64,000 nucleotides of DNA. Origin: Mycogone perniciosa. Lineage: Eukaryota > Ascomycota > Sordariomycetes > Hypocreales > Hypocreaceae. Shown here piece after piece: positions 41,538 through 54,939 of the stretch (position 1 is the first letter of the stretch; the number at the start of each line of letters is the position of its first letter). The stretch spans positions 310,001 through 374,000 of the forward strand of contig JAOALB010000005.1 of the NCBI GenBank assembly GCA_025331125.1. Reading direction: 5' to 3'. A program made the translations under genes and the position numbers. The notes under the pieces were generated by a model, which saw nothing but the letters and a program-made list of their open reading frames with translations, was not told where the DNA came from and ran no database searches.

Positions 41538-44500
41538 AAACCTTCCCTATAAGTATTTGCGAATAAAAAAAGCGAATCTCGATAAGACACTTATCCGGCT
41601 AAACATCCCAGTATTAATATTATAATTCCTTAAAGTAAACGTTAATAATATAAAGAAATATTAAAATAAATGCATTATAAAGAAAGGAAAACTAAAAAAA
41701 AAAAAAAAAGCAGAATTACTATTATTTATACTATTAATATCTTTATATTTAATCTATATTAAATTATTCTCCCTATATTAAAACTGCTGTAATTAAATAG
41801 TTTTATTTTAATAACTTATATTTATTACCAGGTATTTTAAACTGCTATCTGCCTATTTTATATTAATTATCCTATTACCTAAATAGGTGCGCAGACTTAT
41901 TCTTAGATATTATTTTAAGCCAATTTATTTATTAATTTATTAGGGTTAAACTATAGTATATATTTAAGGCTGTAATTCTCTAAACTTAAGGATATTAAAG
42001 TATCCTTTTTCCTATTACTATTATAAAAGCTACTATTATAGCCTATCCTTTTTTACCTAGTTTTATACAGCTTTTTTTATTTTTTTTTATTGCCTTTTAG
42101 TTAAGCTCTGCAGTTACTCCTAAAACTCTTTCCTTCTTTAAGTCTTAGTTATCCTTTAATTTATTAAAGGAACTATTACTTTCTTTAAAAGAAGTTAAAT
42201 CCTCCTCTAAACTCTTTATATCTTTTAATGGTGCTAGTGCAGTAGGCGGAGGTTCTATAGGTTATAGTATTACTAAGAAATATATAGATTTACTTTTAAT
42301 TGTTAATCCTGCTATTACCTTTACTATAAACGCTGCTTAAATAGCTAGGCTAGTAGTATTATTTTATTTTTTTACTACCAGTATAGTCTATAAAGCTAGG
42401 GAGAATACTTTTCTTTTTTTTAGCTGTAGCTGGCTTAATTATATAGTAGTAGGTATAGGTATAGTTAAAGTTAAAGGTTAAGTCCTGGAAGTTAACTGTA
42501 GATATTATATCCTGGTTTATTTATATATTACTAGGAGAATAAATAATTACTAGGAAAAGCTATTATTATAGTAAATTAAACAGTTCTCCTTTATAAAATT
42601 ATTTACTAGCACTTTAGAATCCATTAAATATTACCTACTAATCTTTATTATATTCCTTTTATAGGTTATCTTTAAAAGTGCCTATTAGCCTTAATCTAGC
42701 TTAATTAAATAGTATTTAAGCGAAAAAGGCAGAATATCCTTTATCTTTACTTTAAAGTCTATAACTGCAAGTTTATTTACAGTTATCGCTTAGTGTAAAA
42801 CCTAAACTATATTTATATAGCTTTCAGTAAAATTCCTAGGGTATAGGTATTAGTATTAATTTTAAAGTAGAAGTTTAAACCCTTTTAAGTTAATTGTCCT
42901 GTATTTTCTAAAGCTAAAAGAGATTAAGACTCTGCTTAAAGGTTTTGCCAGTTAATTTAACTTAATACTAATAAATCCCTAAAGTATCTATTAAATCTAA
43001 AATAGGCTTAAATAGCTGCACTTGTTAGACCTAGGTTATTTTATATATAAAATTATATAAAAGTTAAATAAATAAGGGAATCCGGCTTTTTTAAATATAT
43101 AGGCCTATAGGTTAAAGAACTATTATATATAGCGTTTATAGTTATCCCTATGAGAGTTATAGTAGTAAAGGTACCTTTATTTATTAAAAATATAAGTGTA
43201 TTAATATTAAAGAAAATAAATAAACCCTATAAAAATTTATTTTCCTTTTATAAAGCTTTAAAAGTACTATAGTCTATTAGGGATCTTAAAAGCTTAAAAT
43301 ATTATTTAATTAAAAGCAGCTGCGCCTTTAAATGTATTTTAAGGTATTAAAATCTTTATTTAGGCAGCTTCCACTATTAGTAATCCTTTTACTACTATAT
43401 AAAGTATTGCATTTAAGTTAAAGTTAACTGCCTAGTTTTTACAGGAAAGGTTATATAAGAAATTATAGACGTTAATAATATAGAAAGGCTATATAGGTTC
43501 TTTAATATCTAGTATCTGTAAAAGCTTATTATAGTGTAAGGTGCTGTTAATAAGTGATTTATTAATAGGTAACTGTAGGTAGCTGTTAATATACTAGTCG
43601 AGTTAAAGGTAAATTTATATTAGTTAATAGCTATACTGGCTTGCCAGTAAACTATTAGTAAGGTTTTGTTTTTTCGGCTTAAAGAAATCGCTAGTGTAGC
43701 TAAAGGATATTTAGCTAATATAGCAGGGAAGTAGAGTTTTTAGTTTACTTTCTGTAAATCGGAAAAACAGAATAAAAGAATACAGGTCCTTTTTTTTAAG
43801 CGAGATATTATAATAAAGAAGAAAGGGGGTTAAATAAAATTAAATAGTTATAGAATAAAATTTAAACTAAAGGTAATATTTAAGTTAGTGTAAGATAGAT
43901 TTTTAATAGGTAAAAGAGAAAAAAAGAAAAAAAAAGAGTATAATATTGCTTTTTATCTTTTTATAAGTATAGGTATATAGTTTAGTGTATAAAGTGATTT
44001 TCTTTATTATATATAAATTACTGCTCCTTTAAAGTAACTTTTTATACTTTACTTGCCTTTTTCTTTTCTTTCATTTCTATTTTTCTTTTACTTTCTTTTA
44101 CTTTTTTTTATTTTATTATTTAATTATAGATAATCCTGCTAAAAAGGGCTATTATTAGTTGCCTAATATAGCTAACTTTATCGATACGCCTATTACTAGT
44201 AAAAAGACTTTTAGGGAGATTTCTTTATTTTAAAAAGGTTAAACTTAGCTTTACTTTTTTACTTAACTGTCTACTTTAAATAAAGGTTTAATAAATAAGT
44301 ATTATTTAATTAATATCTTTACTTTAACTCTCTCTAAATCTAAAAGTATTTTATTATTTAAATTATTAATAGTGTAAATATTAGTTAATTAAACCTGCTA
44401 ATTTATTTAAAAGTTACCTTTTCCCTTTTATTTAAATCCTTTTTATCTCTATTATCTTTTATAAAAGGTTATACTTTTAAGGAATACCTTTAGCGTTATA

Positions 44501-47500
44501 CCTTTAAAGGTTTTTAGTTTTATTTTTAAAATATTATATATACTATTAAAAGAAAAATATTTAAGCTAGTCTATATCCTAGTAAAGATTTTATATATTTA
44601 TAGGTAGTTTTTTTATACTCTTTTTAAATAGATAAAGTATATTAAGGCTTTATTTATATTATTTTATAGGCAGTATAATCCCTAGTTCTATTAAAGGTGC
44701 CTTTAAATTTAATCTATTATTATTACAGCTATTAAAAAGTATATCCTATTTCCTTTTTATAACTATATCTTTATTTTAGGTTTCTAGTAAAAGGACTATT
44801 TAAATTGCCTTTAGTTTAAAGCGTCTTTATATACTTAGCGATATCTTCCTAGCTATTAGCCTTAATAAAGCAATTAAAATATAACTATTACTTTTCTTAA
44901 AAGAGATTAAGTACTTTCTTTTATTAAGCTAATAGTCTTTAATTATTTTAATCCTTTAATAGCCTTTTATTTTATAAAGGATTTCCTTTATTTTACTAGG
45001 AATAAAAAAGTAAAGAGTTAAGCGATTTAGCAGGTTTAAAACTTATTTTAACCTCTGCTATTAAAAGTAAAAAGTTAATATAAGTAAAGTAATTAATAAA
45101 CTATTTAATTTTACAGTTTTTCTCTTTATAGTGTAATTAGGTTATACTTTTTATAGGTAAAGTAGTAGACTTTAATTTAGCAGCTATTTTTTCCCCTTTA
45201 AAAACAATATTTAGCAATTTATTTTTAAAAATATTATCTTTTACTCCTGCCTATATATCCTTTATATAAAGGTAGTTATCCCGATTTATTTTATTTATTT
45301 TAAAAATTACTATTTTAAAGTATTATAGGGGACTGCATTTTAGTTAATATATTTCCTTTTCTTTTAATCCGCAGATATATATCCTAGTTTTTAGCCGGAT
45401 TATTTAATTTAGTAACCTATATACCTTTTTAGCAGTTAAAGGGTTACTATAATATTTGCTAAGTTTTTAGCTATTAATAATCTTAATTATAGCTCTATTA
45501 ACTACTTTATCTTTAATTATCTACTAGCTAAATTTATTTTTTATAAACTTTTTCAGATATTCCTTTATATAGGTTTTATTAAGCGGAATCCTATTTAATG
45601 TTTTTAGCCTATAAGCTTTTATTATTCTTGCTTAAAACTCAATCTTAAATAGTCTTAATTAATATATCTTTAGTTTTATATCTTTTAATAAATCCTTTTA
45701 GTATTTTATATTATAAAGTAAAATAAGGTTATTAAGGAGGAGAGGCTTAATTACTTTCTATAAAGAGTATTAATTATTAATGTCTATCCTTTGGCTAATA
45801 TTTAATAAAATACTATTACTTTTTTAAAGCTATTTTTATATTTTCCTTTTTTTTTAAAAATATAAATATATACTATTAATTAATTTTCTATTATATAAAC
45901 CTTATCTTAATTAATTAGCTGCTAAGTAAGCAGTTTTACTTTTAAAGGGAAAATCAGTTCTTAGCTAAATAATAGGTAAGATATAGAGTATCTCGTTAAG
46001 CCTTTTATAGTATATCTATTAGCTATAATTGCTTTATCTAGGTTCTAGAACTACTTTTTATTGCATTTAGCTATTTTTACTAGTGCTAATATTAAGCTTT
46101 AATAACTAACCTCTATAAAGGTATTAGCTTTAAGGTTATATACTAATATTTAAATAATTTTAATACCTAGATTAGTTAATACCCATAAAAGCATTTTCTT
46201 TATTTTAGGTCCTTTATTTATAATAGCTTAAATTATTATATTAAATTATTAAATTTACTTAAAGATAAACTTTATTATTATTATAAATAATAAAGTTAAG
46301 ATAAATTTTACTTTTACTTATTTATAAAAGTTATATCTTTTTCCTTTAAAAATTAAAAAATTACTTTTCATGTTTTATAACCTATTTCTGTATAATACTA
46401 TTAAATGGCTATTTTCCTTATAGTTAAAGTATTATAAGTAAATGCAGGCTAATAGCAGTATTTTATTAATTTAGCTTATAACCTTTTATCTTTTATATAA
46501 AACCTTTTTACTTTATTGTTTAATTATTAAAAGTCTGCAGCTAAAAAATTAAATAGTTTCTATATTATTTAAAGGTATTGTGCAATTTACTAGGATTCTT
46601 TACTATACTCTTCTCCTAGCAGAGTAAATAAAGTTATATTTAAATATACATTTATAAAATCTTTAGGTCCCTTTTTTTCTAGGCTTTAGCTTTATCTGCA
46701 GCAGTTACTGGTTTATAGGATAATGTATCTGCTATAGTATTCTCTTTCTTTAAAATAAACTTAGCTGTAAAGTTAAAAAAGAGGATATAGCTAATCTATA
46801 AAGTTATATACCTATTAGGGATATTATTAATCCTATTATTTATTTAATTAATAACTACTTTAACATTTATTGTTAAAATAAATAAAAGTTTATAAATGTA
46901 AATATATAGCCTTTTAAAGCCTTAAAGTAAAGCTTTATACTCTTTTCTTATTGTATTATACTTTATTTTTAATAAAAGCTAATATTTACTTTTATATTAA
47001 ATTAAATATCTTTTTCCTTTTATAATGTATATTAAAACTGCCCTTTAGCCTATTATAATAGTATTAACTATTAAAATTACCTTTTTATATCCTCTATTTA
47101 TATTTAATATTACTAATATTAAAGTAAAGGTAATAAGTTCTTTAAATTTATTGATAGCTTGCTACTGCTTTTTAATTTATCTTTAAAAGGCATCTTTCTT
47201 TAATAGATTAATTAAAGGCTTTATAATCTAGGCAAAGTATTTAATCTAGTATCTATAATAATTCACTAAACTAAAAAAAGATTAAACTTTATTAATAGTT
47301 TTATAATTCTTTTATTCTTTAATTTTAATAATTTTCCTAATTATTAATTACTGTCCCTCTATATTATAGATATCCTATTAACTTAGCTGATTCTTAATAA
47401 AAGATTAATTTTACTGTTAAAATAATATATCTTAATAGTTTAATATTAATAAAGGTTTTATTTAGATTTTAAAGGTACTTTAAAATATAGCGTTAAACCT

Positions 47501-50500
47501 TAAATATTGCTTTTTTATTATTATATATATATTTTAATCTTTATACTGCAATATTATTTAAAAATAGTTAATATACTATAAATATAAAATTAAATAGTAT
47601 TTATAAAATAATATATTAAAATTATATTATTAAGTTTATAGTACCTATTAAAAGGGTATAGTATCTTAAAAGGCTAATAAGGCTTACAAATATAGTTATA
47701 TTTTAACCTTTTTTATTAAAAGGGATTTAGTTGTATTTTAAAAAAAAGCCTAGTAATAACAGTATTATATAGCCTATAAAATCTTTACTAAATTAATTAA
47801 TGCTTAAGGGAATAAAAGTATCTTTAATAGTTACTTTATTTATTTATATAATAGAATTAATAAAGTAAAGGCTGCTGTCTTTCTTTTATATTAAAAAGAA
47901 TAAATTCCTATATAGCCTATAGCCTTCTTTTAAAAGGCTTTTTTTAATATAGACTTATAGCAGGTTAACTACCTTCTTTTCTATCCCTTTAAGAATTAAG
48001 ATACTGCCGCTTTGCCAGGCATTATATTCTATTATATAAATAGTTTATAATAAAGCGATTTTAGGATTTAGCTTTCTATATTTTATAAAATCCTAAAAAA
48101 GTGCTATTTCTTTATTTTTTAAAATCTATATTAGGATTACAGTTTTTTATATTATTAGTTTCCCTTTTATTATTTTTAGGATTACGGCTAGTTAATCTAG
48201 TATAAGCCTTAACCTAGTCTTAATAGATAAGAATTTTAAAGTAATATACTTAATAAAAGGAGCATTAAGGTTTAAATTATCCTTTACTTTATCCTATTTC
48301 TTTTATTTTTAATAAAAACTCTTAGTAAAAATAAAGCTATTAAATAATATATTATTTACTAAATAGATTTTTATACTTGTCTTTTTATATATAATATTAG
48401 TTTTAATCCTTTTATATTTTTATATTCTCTTTTAAGATTTTTTCCTTTAATCCTCTATTTCCTTAAACTCTTATACTATTTTCTTTATTGCTTTTATATA
48501 ATCTTTTAGATTATTAGCTAATACTAGATAAATTAAATGCTCCCTAATTTACTTTAATAATTAATATAAAACCTTTTCTTTCAAAGTAAATTAAAGTATT
48601 TTTAAGCTTTTTTTTATTTTATTAACTTTATATTTAATTAAAAGTTAATATTTATTTTAACTTTAAATATATAATATTTCTATTTTATATTTTTAATAAA
48701 TAGCTTTTACAGCTAAGGTAATAACTTAAATGTTTTTTATTTTATATTTTATATATAAATCTTTATTGTTTAATATATAAGTAAATATTAACTGTATAGC
48801 TTAAATAAATAGTATTTTCAAAATAAAAGGAATTAAAACTTTATTTAATATAATATAAAATCTCGCTGCTATTTATATATTACTTATATATACTTAAATA
48901 ATAAATTCCTTAGTTATATTTACTTGCCTATTATTAAATATAGTATTAACTGTTTAATAAAGGTATACCTTTAAACTGCATTTTATAGCTAATTAATTAA
49001 AAATAATATTTCCTTTTAACTTTAAATCTATAAATACTTTAATAAATATACTATTAAGCTATTTTAACTATACTTATATTTAAAGTAAGTCTTATAAATA
49101 TTTAAAAATCTTTTTTATTTAAACTATATTAATTTAAACTATTAATCTCTATTCTTAATTTACTTTATAATTAATAGTAATATTTAATTACTTCAATTTA
49201 TAAAAGTATACTTTTAATAATAATAAAATATTAAAGTTTTTAAATTTAATTAATTCTTTATTTAAAAATCCCTTTATTTATAGGGATTATAAAGGTATAG
49301 CTTTAAGATATTAGTTTTATAGTAACTAGACAGTTTATATAACTAATTTCATATATATAGCTATTATATTTAATTTTTTTAATAGTTTTTCTTTAAAAAA
49401 GTATTTATAGGCAAAGAGAGATATTACTTAATATAAGGCAGGTTTAGAAATAGTTAAATTAATTTTCCTATAAAACTATATTTTAGTAATTCTCTATAAT
49501 TCTATAGCTAAATCTGCTTTTAAAGCGTTTATAAGGTTTAAAATAGTATTTAAAAGAGTATTAGTTTTAAGCTTAATTATATTATATAAAATTACAGCCT
49601 AAATTAATATTTTAATTTACTTTACTTTTAATAATTCCTCTTTATTCCTAATTTTTACTATTTTACTATCTTTACTATATTATAGTTTAAACAGTATAGT
49701 CTTTAAGATTATGGGTATAAAGTTTAAATGCAGTTACTTTTTCTTAATTAGCTACTTTAATTAAAGCAGTAATAGTCCCTCTTTAACTCATTTATTTACT
49801 TTATCGATTATTTAAACGCGCTTTTATCCTCTATTAACTATAAAGTTAGTAAAGAAAGTTAAATTAAATAATTCTGCAGTGAAATACTTTTAATTATATT
49901 TATCTAAGTAGGTTTTAAAGGAATTCATTTTAGCTAGGTTTATAAAGATATATTTAGCCTTATTTATACTTAAATTATTTTATTTACTGTTAATTATTTA
50001 ATCTTTACCTATAAAGTATATAATATTTATTATTAATCCCTTTACAGGGACTATATTTAACCTTTATAGTAATTTAACTTTAAATATCTCCCTATACTTT
50101 ATTTTTTTATAAACTATATTAAAGAGTTTAATTTTATAGTAGTTTATTTTGTAGTTAAAAAAGCTAAGTTTTATTTTTTTTATAAATAATAAGTTTAATA
50201 AAACTTTATTTTAAGCTTTAAATAATTCTATTTAAAGTCCTAGTATTTTTTATATATAGATTCCGATAATTGTAATTACTATAATAAATTAAATTAAAAC
50301 TAGGATTTTCTATAAGCTTATTTAAGTTATTTTTGCCTTTAAGCTATATATTATAAACTTATAGCCTTTATTATAAGCCAGTTTAATGCAGCTTTAAGGG
50401 AAATAGCTTTTACTTATATAATATTAATAATATTTTATATTTATAACTGCCTTTAAGTAATAGTAAAGGAAAAGGTTTAGTATATTATTATATAAAGGGT

Positions 50501-52623
50501 TTATTATATTAATATTATTAATAGCAATTATTAATATAAGAAGTCTTTATTTAAGTGTATTACTATTAATAGTAATATAATAATACTCTCTTTCTTTTAA
50601 ATTAATTATTTTAGCCTTTTAATTAAAGAGATAAACTAGTAGTTTATTAAATGTTTTAAATAAAGCATTTATTTAATCTTTAAACTATAAAAATATATTC
50701 AATTTTATAGGCTTAGGCTACTGCTTTTTCTGCCTTGTTAAAATTAAATTTATTTCCTACTTAAATAAATTAAATATATACCTGGTTTTAAAAGGTATCT
50801 TTATAAATTCTCGAGAATAGGCTCTTTAAATATTAAATTCTGTAAGCATTTTATTATAAAAGAGTATGTAGACTTTAATATACTTTAACTCTTTAAAATT
50901 ATTAATTTCTTTAATTTCTTTAAAGGCTATTATTAATTAAAGCAGCTTTAATAATATTACTTTAATAATATTATAAAAATATAGTATAGCTGCCCTTTAA
51001 TTTCGTTTATTAAACCTTTAATAAAAGTACTAATATTAAAGTAATTAATTTATTGCAAATTATATTCTAATAGGCTTATAATAATAAAGATTTTAAAGCT
51101 ATATAGTATATAACTTTAATTATTCTTTATTATACTATTTATAATACTATATAAGCTCCTTTTTAACTTTATTTTAATTAATGCTTTCTTTAATAAAGAT
51201 TTAAACTATTTTCTATTCTTTTAGTTTTATAAATAATTCTAAGTATCCCCTTTAATCTTTTATTAAAATTCCTTAATCTTTTATCTTTTATTTATAGTTC
51301 TTTAAGAATTAAAATACATTTTCGCTATTAAATTTACTTATAAGATTAGTCCCTATAAATAGCTTTATTCCTTAAATATTCTTAAAAGCCTAAGCGAAAA
51401 AGAGGAACTTTTAAAAGGGTATTTTCCTATTTTCTATTAAAAAACTTAATATTTCCCTAGTTTCTATTGCAATAAATCTAAAAAGTATTAATATTAGGCT
51501 AAGTATATAATTAAATAATTCCTTTAATTAAGGTTTTAAAGAAAGGGTTATATTTAATACTTTAATAATTAAAAGTTATTTATTTACTTTTAATCCCTTT
51601 ATTTAAAGTTAAAATAAGCTATTAGAGTTTTAATTAAATAGTCTTTTAATAATAAAATAGTATTTATTCTGCTAGTTTAAGTTATTTAATTTAAATGCTT
51701 AGCTGGTATAAGCGTATTCCTTTCTTAAATAAAAAAAAGATATATCCTTTTAATAAAGGGGTTATAGCAGAGTATTCCTTTATAGTAAAGAGTTCTTTTA
51801 TAATAAGGAAAAGTTTTATTTATTTATTTAAGATAATAGACTTAGCTATTTTTTTAAAGATAGTTTCTTTTATTAATACTAGTTTTATATTATTAGATTA
51901 TTATCCTTTTTAAGTCTTCTTTAAATAGCTTTAATATAGGTAAAGGTAGTTTATATATAAAAGATTATAAAAGTAGTAAAGATAGTGTTTTTATTTAAAG
52001 TTAAAGAAAGTCTAGCTAAAAAAGTTAATAAAATTAAAATAAAGTATTTATATTAAAAAATTAAATAATTAATCTATTTTTTATTAGTTCTCTATAATTA
52101 CTCTATTAACTAGCTTATAGGGTTATAAGTAAAATAAAAGTTATAATAGTATATTGCTAATTTAAAGGGGATTATATTATATAGAGTTAACTATTTAATT
52201 TATATATTTGCCTTTACTATATTAATTTATTTTTTAGTAATTTCCTTTAATTCTTTAACCTTTTATTAATAGGTATTATAGGCTAATAGTTTTTTAAGAT
52301 TTCGCTTATTTGTTGTATTTTAGCGCATTACGCTTAAGTTAATTAATCCTGATTCTTATATTTCGGAAATTGCAATTAAATAACTTATATTTTCAGAATC
52401 GAGTATTATATTTATTTATATTAACTGGCTATAATAAGGGGTTTTTAGGCTATTTCTTTTAGCTGATTATTTTATATTTGCCTAGAAACTTATTAAAGTT
52501 AGCTTGTAATTCTATTAGTAGTTAAATAAAAGTAGGTTTTAGTAGCAGTATAAAAATGCCTTTAATAATTGCTTCCTATAATGCAATCCCTGAGATTTCC
52601 CTTTATCTCAATTACCAGTTTTA

Positions 52624-53008
52624 TTAAAGGGGAATTAGCGCTTTAAATATATATATATACTAATAATAACTAGAATAAAGCGCGAGAACCGCGCTTTTAA
52701 TGGAACTATAAAGCTGTAATTAAATAATATAGGGATTAAAAGATACTGCGAATTATTTAATTATAATGTCTGCAGTTAAAAGCAACTAATAGTTACCTCT
52801 TTACGCCTTAATGGCTATAGAATTATAGGTAGGGGTAGTATATTAAAGGAGAACGCGGGTTAATTGTTATTAAACTAGGTTTATCTATTTATCTTTATAG
52901 TCTTATGCCTCCCTAATCTAGTAGTTGCTTAAATAAGTAATTAACTTTATTTAGGTAAGCTAGTAAAAAGGACTATAAATGTATTATATATATTAGTTAC
53001 CTTTAATA
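52624..53008 (-). repeat. 5' LTR of the 11.9-kb element
   Basis: About 385 bp, aligned end to end with 41,152-41,537, e.g. GGGGAATTAGCGCTTTAA against GGAGAATCAGCGCTCTAA. On its left the minus strand continues with TGGTAATTGAGATAAAGG, a plausible primer-binding region. Confidence 0.8.
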
Positions 53009-54777
53009 AAATATTTATAGTCAAGTTAAGTTTACTATAAATACTATTATTACTATTATAGTTATAGCAGGTTAATAATAAGTAATAATAAAATTTATTA
53101 TAAACTTTATTTATATTATTAACTGGTATTAAAGCAATATTACTAGCGCTTAGCTAATATAGTAAAGCGCTATATTTAATAGTAAAAGATAATTTTAATT
53201 GTTTTACCTTTACTTAATTATTAATATTATTATTATTTTAGTTATCCCTTAAAAGTCGCTTTATTTACTTAAAAATAATTATAATATTTTAATATTAATA
53301 ACCTTTATTATTACTAAGATAGTCCTTTAAAGAGGGACTCTTAAAAACTATAATAGTAAATGCAAATATACTTAAAGCTAGCAGGGAAAGCAAGGCACTA
53401 TAGTGAAATCTATATAAATTAATATTATAAGTTAATTGGTTTAGTAATTATATAGCGATACTAGCTTTAAACTTAATAAATCCTGTTTACTTTATAATAT
53501 TATTAGCAATTTATTATCCTATAATCAAGTTAAAAGGTATTATAAAAAGGGTTAAATAAATTAATATTAAAGATATTTTATCTGCCTTTTATCCCTTTTT
53601 TCTTTATTTATAATCTTATTAATCTCTTTTATTATATAAGTATAGTAAGAAATAACTACTTTAATTTTAGTTGTTATATAGGATTAGTTTAATAATTAAA
53701 GCCAATTAGTTAACAGGACTAAATAAATTGCCTATAAAGTCTTAAACTACTTTACTATTTATATTAAAACTTAAATATTAATTTATAAAGTAAAGGCTAA
53801 ATAGTATATTATATAGGCAATTAAAACTAAAGTCTTTTATATTATAGTAAAAGGCAGGTTTATACTATAAGCTTTTAGTAATACAAAATCTTATTTATAT
53901 ATATTTAAAATAAATATTATTTGTTTTAACTTTAGTGGCTTTTATAATTTAAAAATATATACTTTAAATCTAAAAGGGTTAGTTATAGTAGATAATAGCA
54001 GGAATAGTAAATATATTATAATTGAAAATAGGAAAGAAAAAATATAAAATAGTTCTTTTAATTTATTTAAAAGTTAACCTCTTTTTTTAAAGTTACTAGT
54101 AAGGCTATAAATAAATATTAGCATTACTAAATCTCCTTTACAAATCCTTAACTAAAATGAAAAAGCTACTTACCTTACCCCCCTCTTTCCTATATAAATA
54201 CCTGCAATAATTTTTTATTTATAATATTACAGCTATAACTATTCACGCATTCCGTTTAGTTTTATATATTAATTAAACTATAAAACATAGTTTTAAAGTA
54301 GCGGACCTTATAGCTATATAACTAAGCTAGACTAGTAAAATAAAAGCTTTAAGTTAAGTAACTTAATAGGCCTATTTAAAAACGCTAAATTGCTTGGATT
54401 ATTATTAACTAACCCTTAAAGTATAAATATATATTTATACTATTAGCCTAAAACCCCCAAACCAAGCACCTTACAGTATCTTTATAATAAACTAATATAT
54501 AATATTATATATAATAAGTTTATTTATAAAAGGCTTAACTTAACTATTTTTATATTAAAAGGTCTATATTAATATTACACCTCCTTTCTATTAAGTTAAT
54601 AGTCTAAAGATATTTATCCGCCTATATTAATAAGCTATACTAGATATATTAAGATAAATAATTGCATAAACAGTTATTAGCCTGCAATCAATAAAGATTA
54701 GTATAGTATTATTTCGCCCCCCTTAAACCCCTTGTTATATAATTCTTACGTCTTAAGCGTAAGGTACTGTAAAGTTA
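53009..54777. other. AT-rich relic, no element assigned
   Basis: About 1.8 kb with scattered stops in all frames. A slightly less AT-rich stretch lies at about 54,160-54,300 and C-rich runs near 54,440-54,480 and 54,715-54,735. It may be the continuation of the Copia relic beyond the 11.9-kb insertion, but I see no diagnostic motif. Confidence 0.35.
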
Positions 54778-54939
54778 TATTATAGTATATAGAATAGCAG
54801 GTTAAGGTAATATCTTTATTGTGCCTTAAATAAAGCAAAAAGCTATAAAAGTATAGTTTGAAGGTCTAAGACTAAGTGATTATATAAAGATATATATAAT
54901 ACTAAGAAGCTATTAAAGGGTAAGTTTAGTGGTATAATA
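54778..54939 (-). repeat. 3' LTR of chromovirus copy 2
   Basis: 162 bp, collinear with both LTRs of copy 1, but nearly all C and G in CpA/TpG contexts have become T or A (for example ATAGTATATAGAATAG against ACGGCACACGGAATAG). Confidence 0.82.

Larger units (their letters stand above)
41152..53008 (-). mobile_element. About 11.9-kb LTR retrotransposon (Ty3/Gypsy-type RNase H), RIP-degraded
   Basis: Direct repeats at 41,152-41,537 and 52,624-53,008 share nearly every position except transitions, and each carries inverted ends TATTAAAGG and CCTTTAATA. The inside (about 11.1 kb) is much longer than usual for fungal LTR elements. At about 46,730-46,990 the minus strand reads LYIYIYKLLFILTINVKVVI, PNRYITL, ILFFNFTAKFIL, KKENTIADTLSYKP. 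This is the region from an RNase H-like LYGxxFxLETDAN through VTRWIAWI...F to the HVPG..N..ADxLSRRP motif of Gypsy-like polyproteins. Orientation is therefore minus. Its extra length could include a further nested insertion that I cannot resolve. No target duplication is unambiguous. Confidence 0.72.

Noticed and set aside
51695..51913. 72-codon plus-strand ORF within the 11.9-kb element
   Set aside because: Lys/Phe/Ile-rich composition expected of AT-rich DNA; antisense to the element; no motif.
41144..53016. TATTT as a target-site duplication of the 11.9-kb element
   Set aside because: It fits only if one LTR end is shifted by three bases relative to the inverted termini; in such AT-rich DNA this match may be chance.
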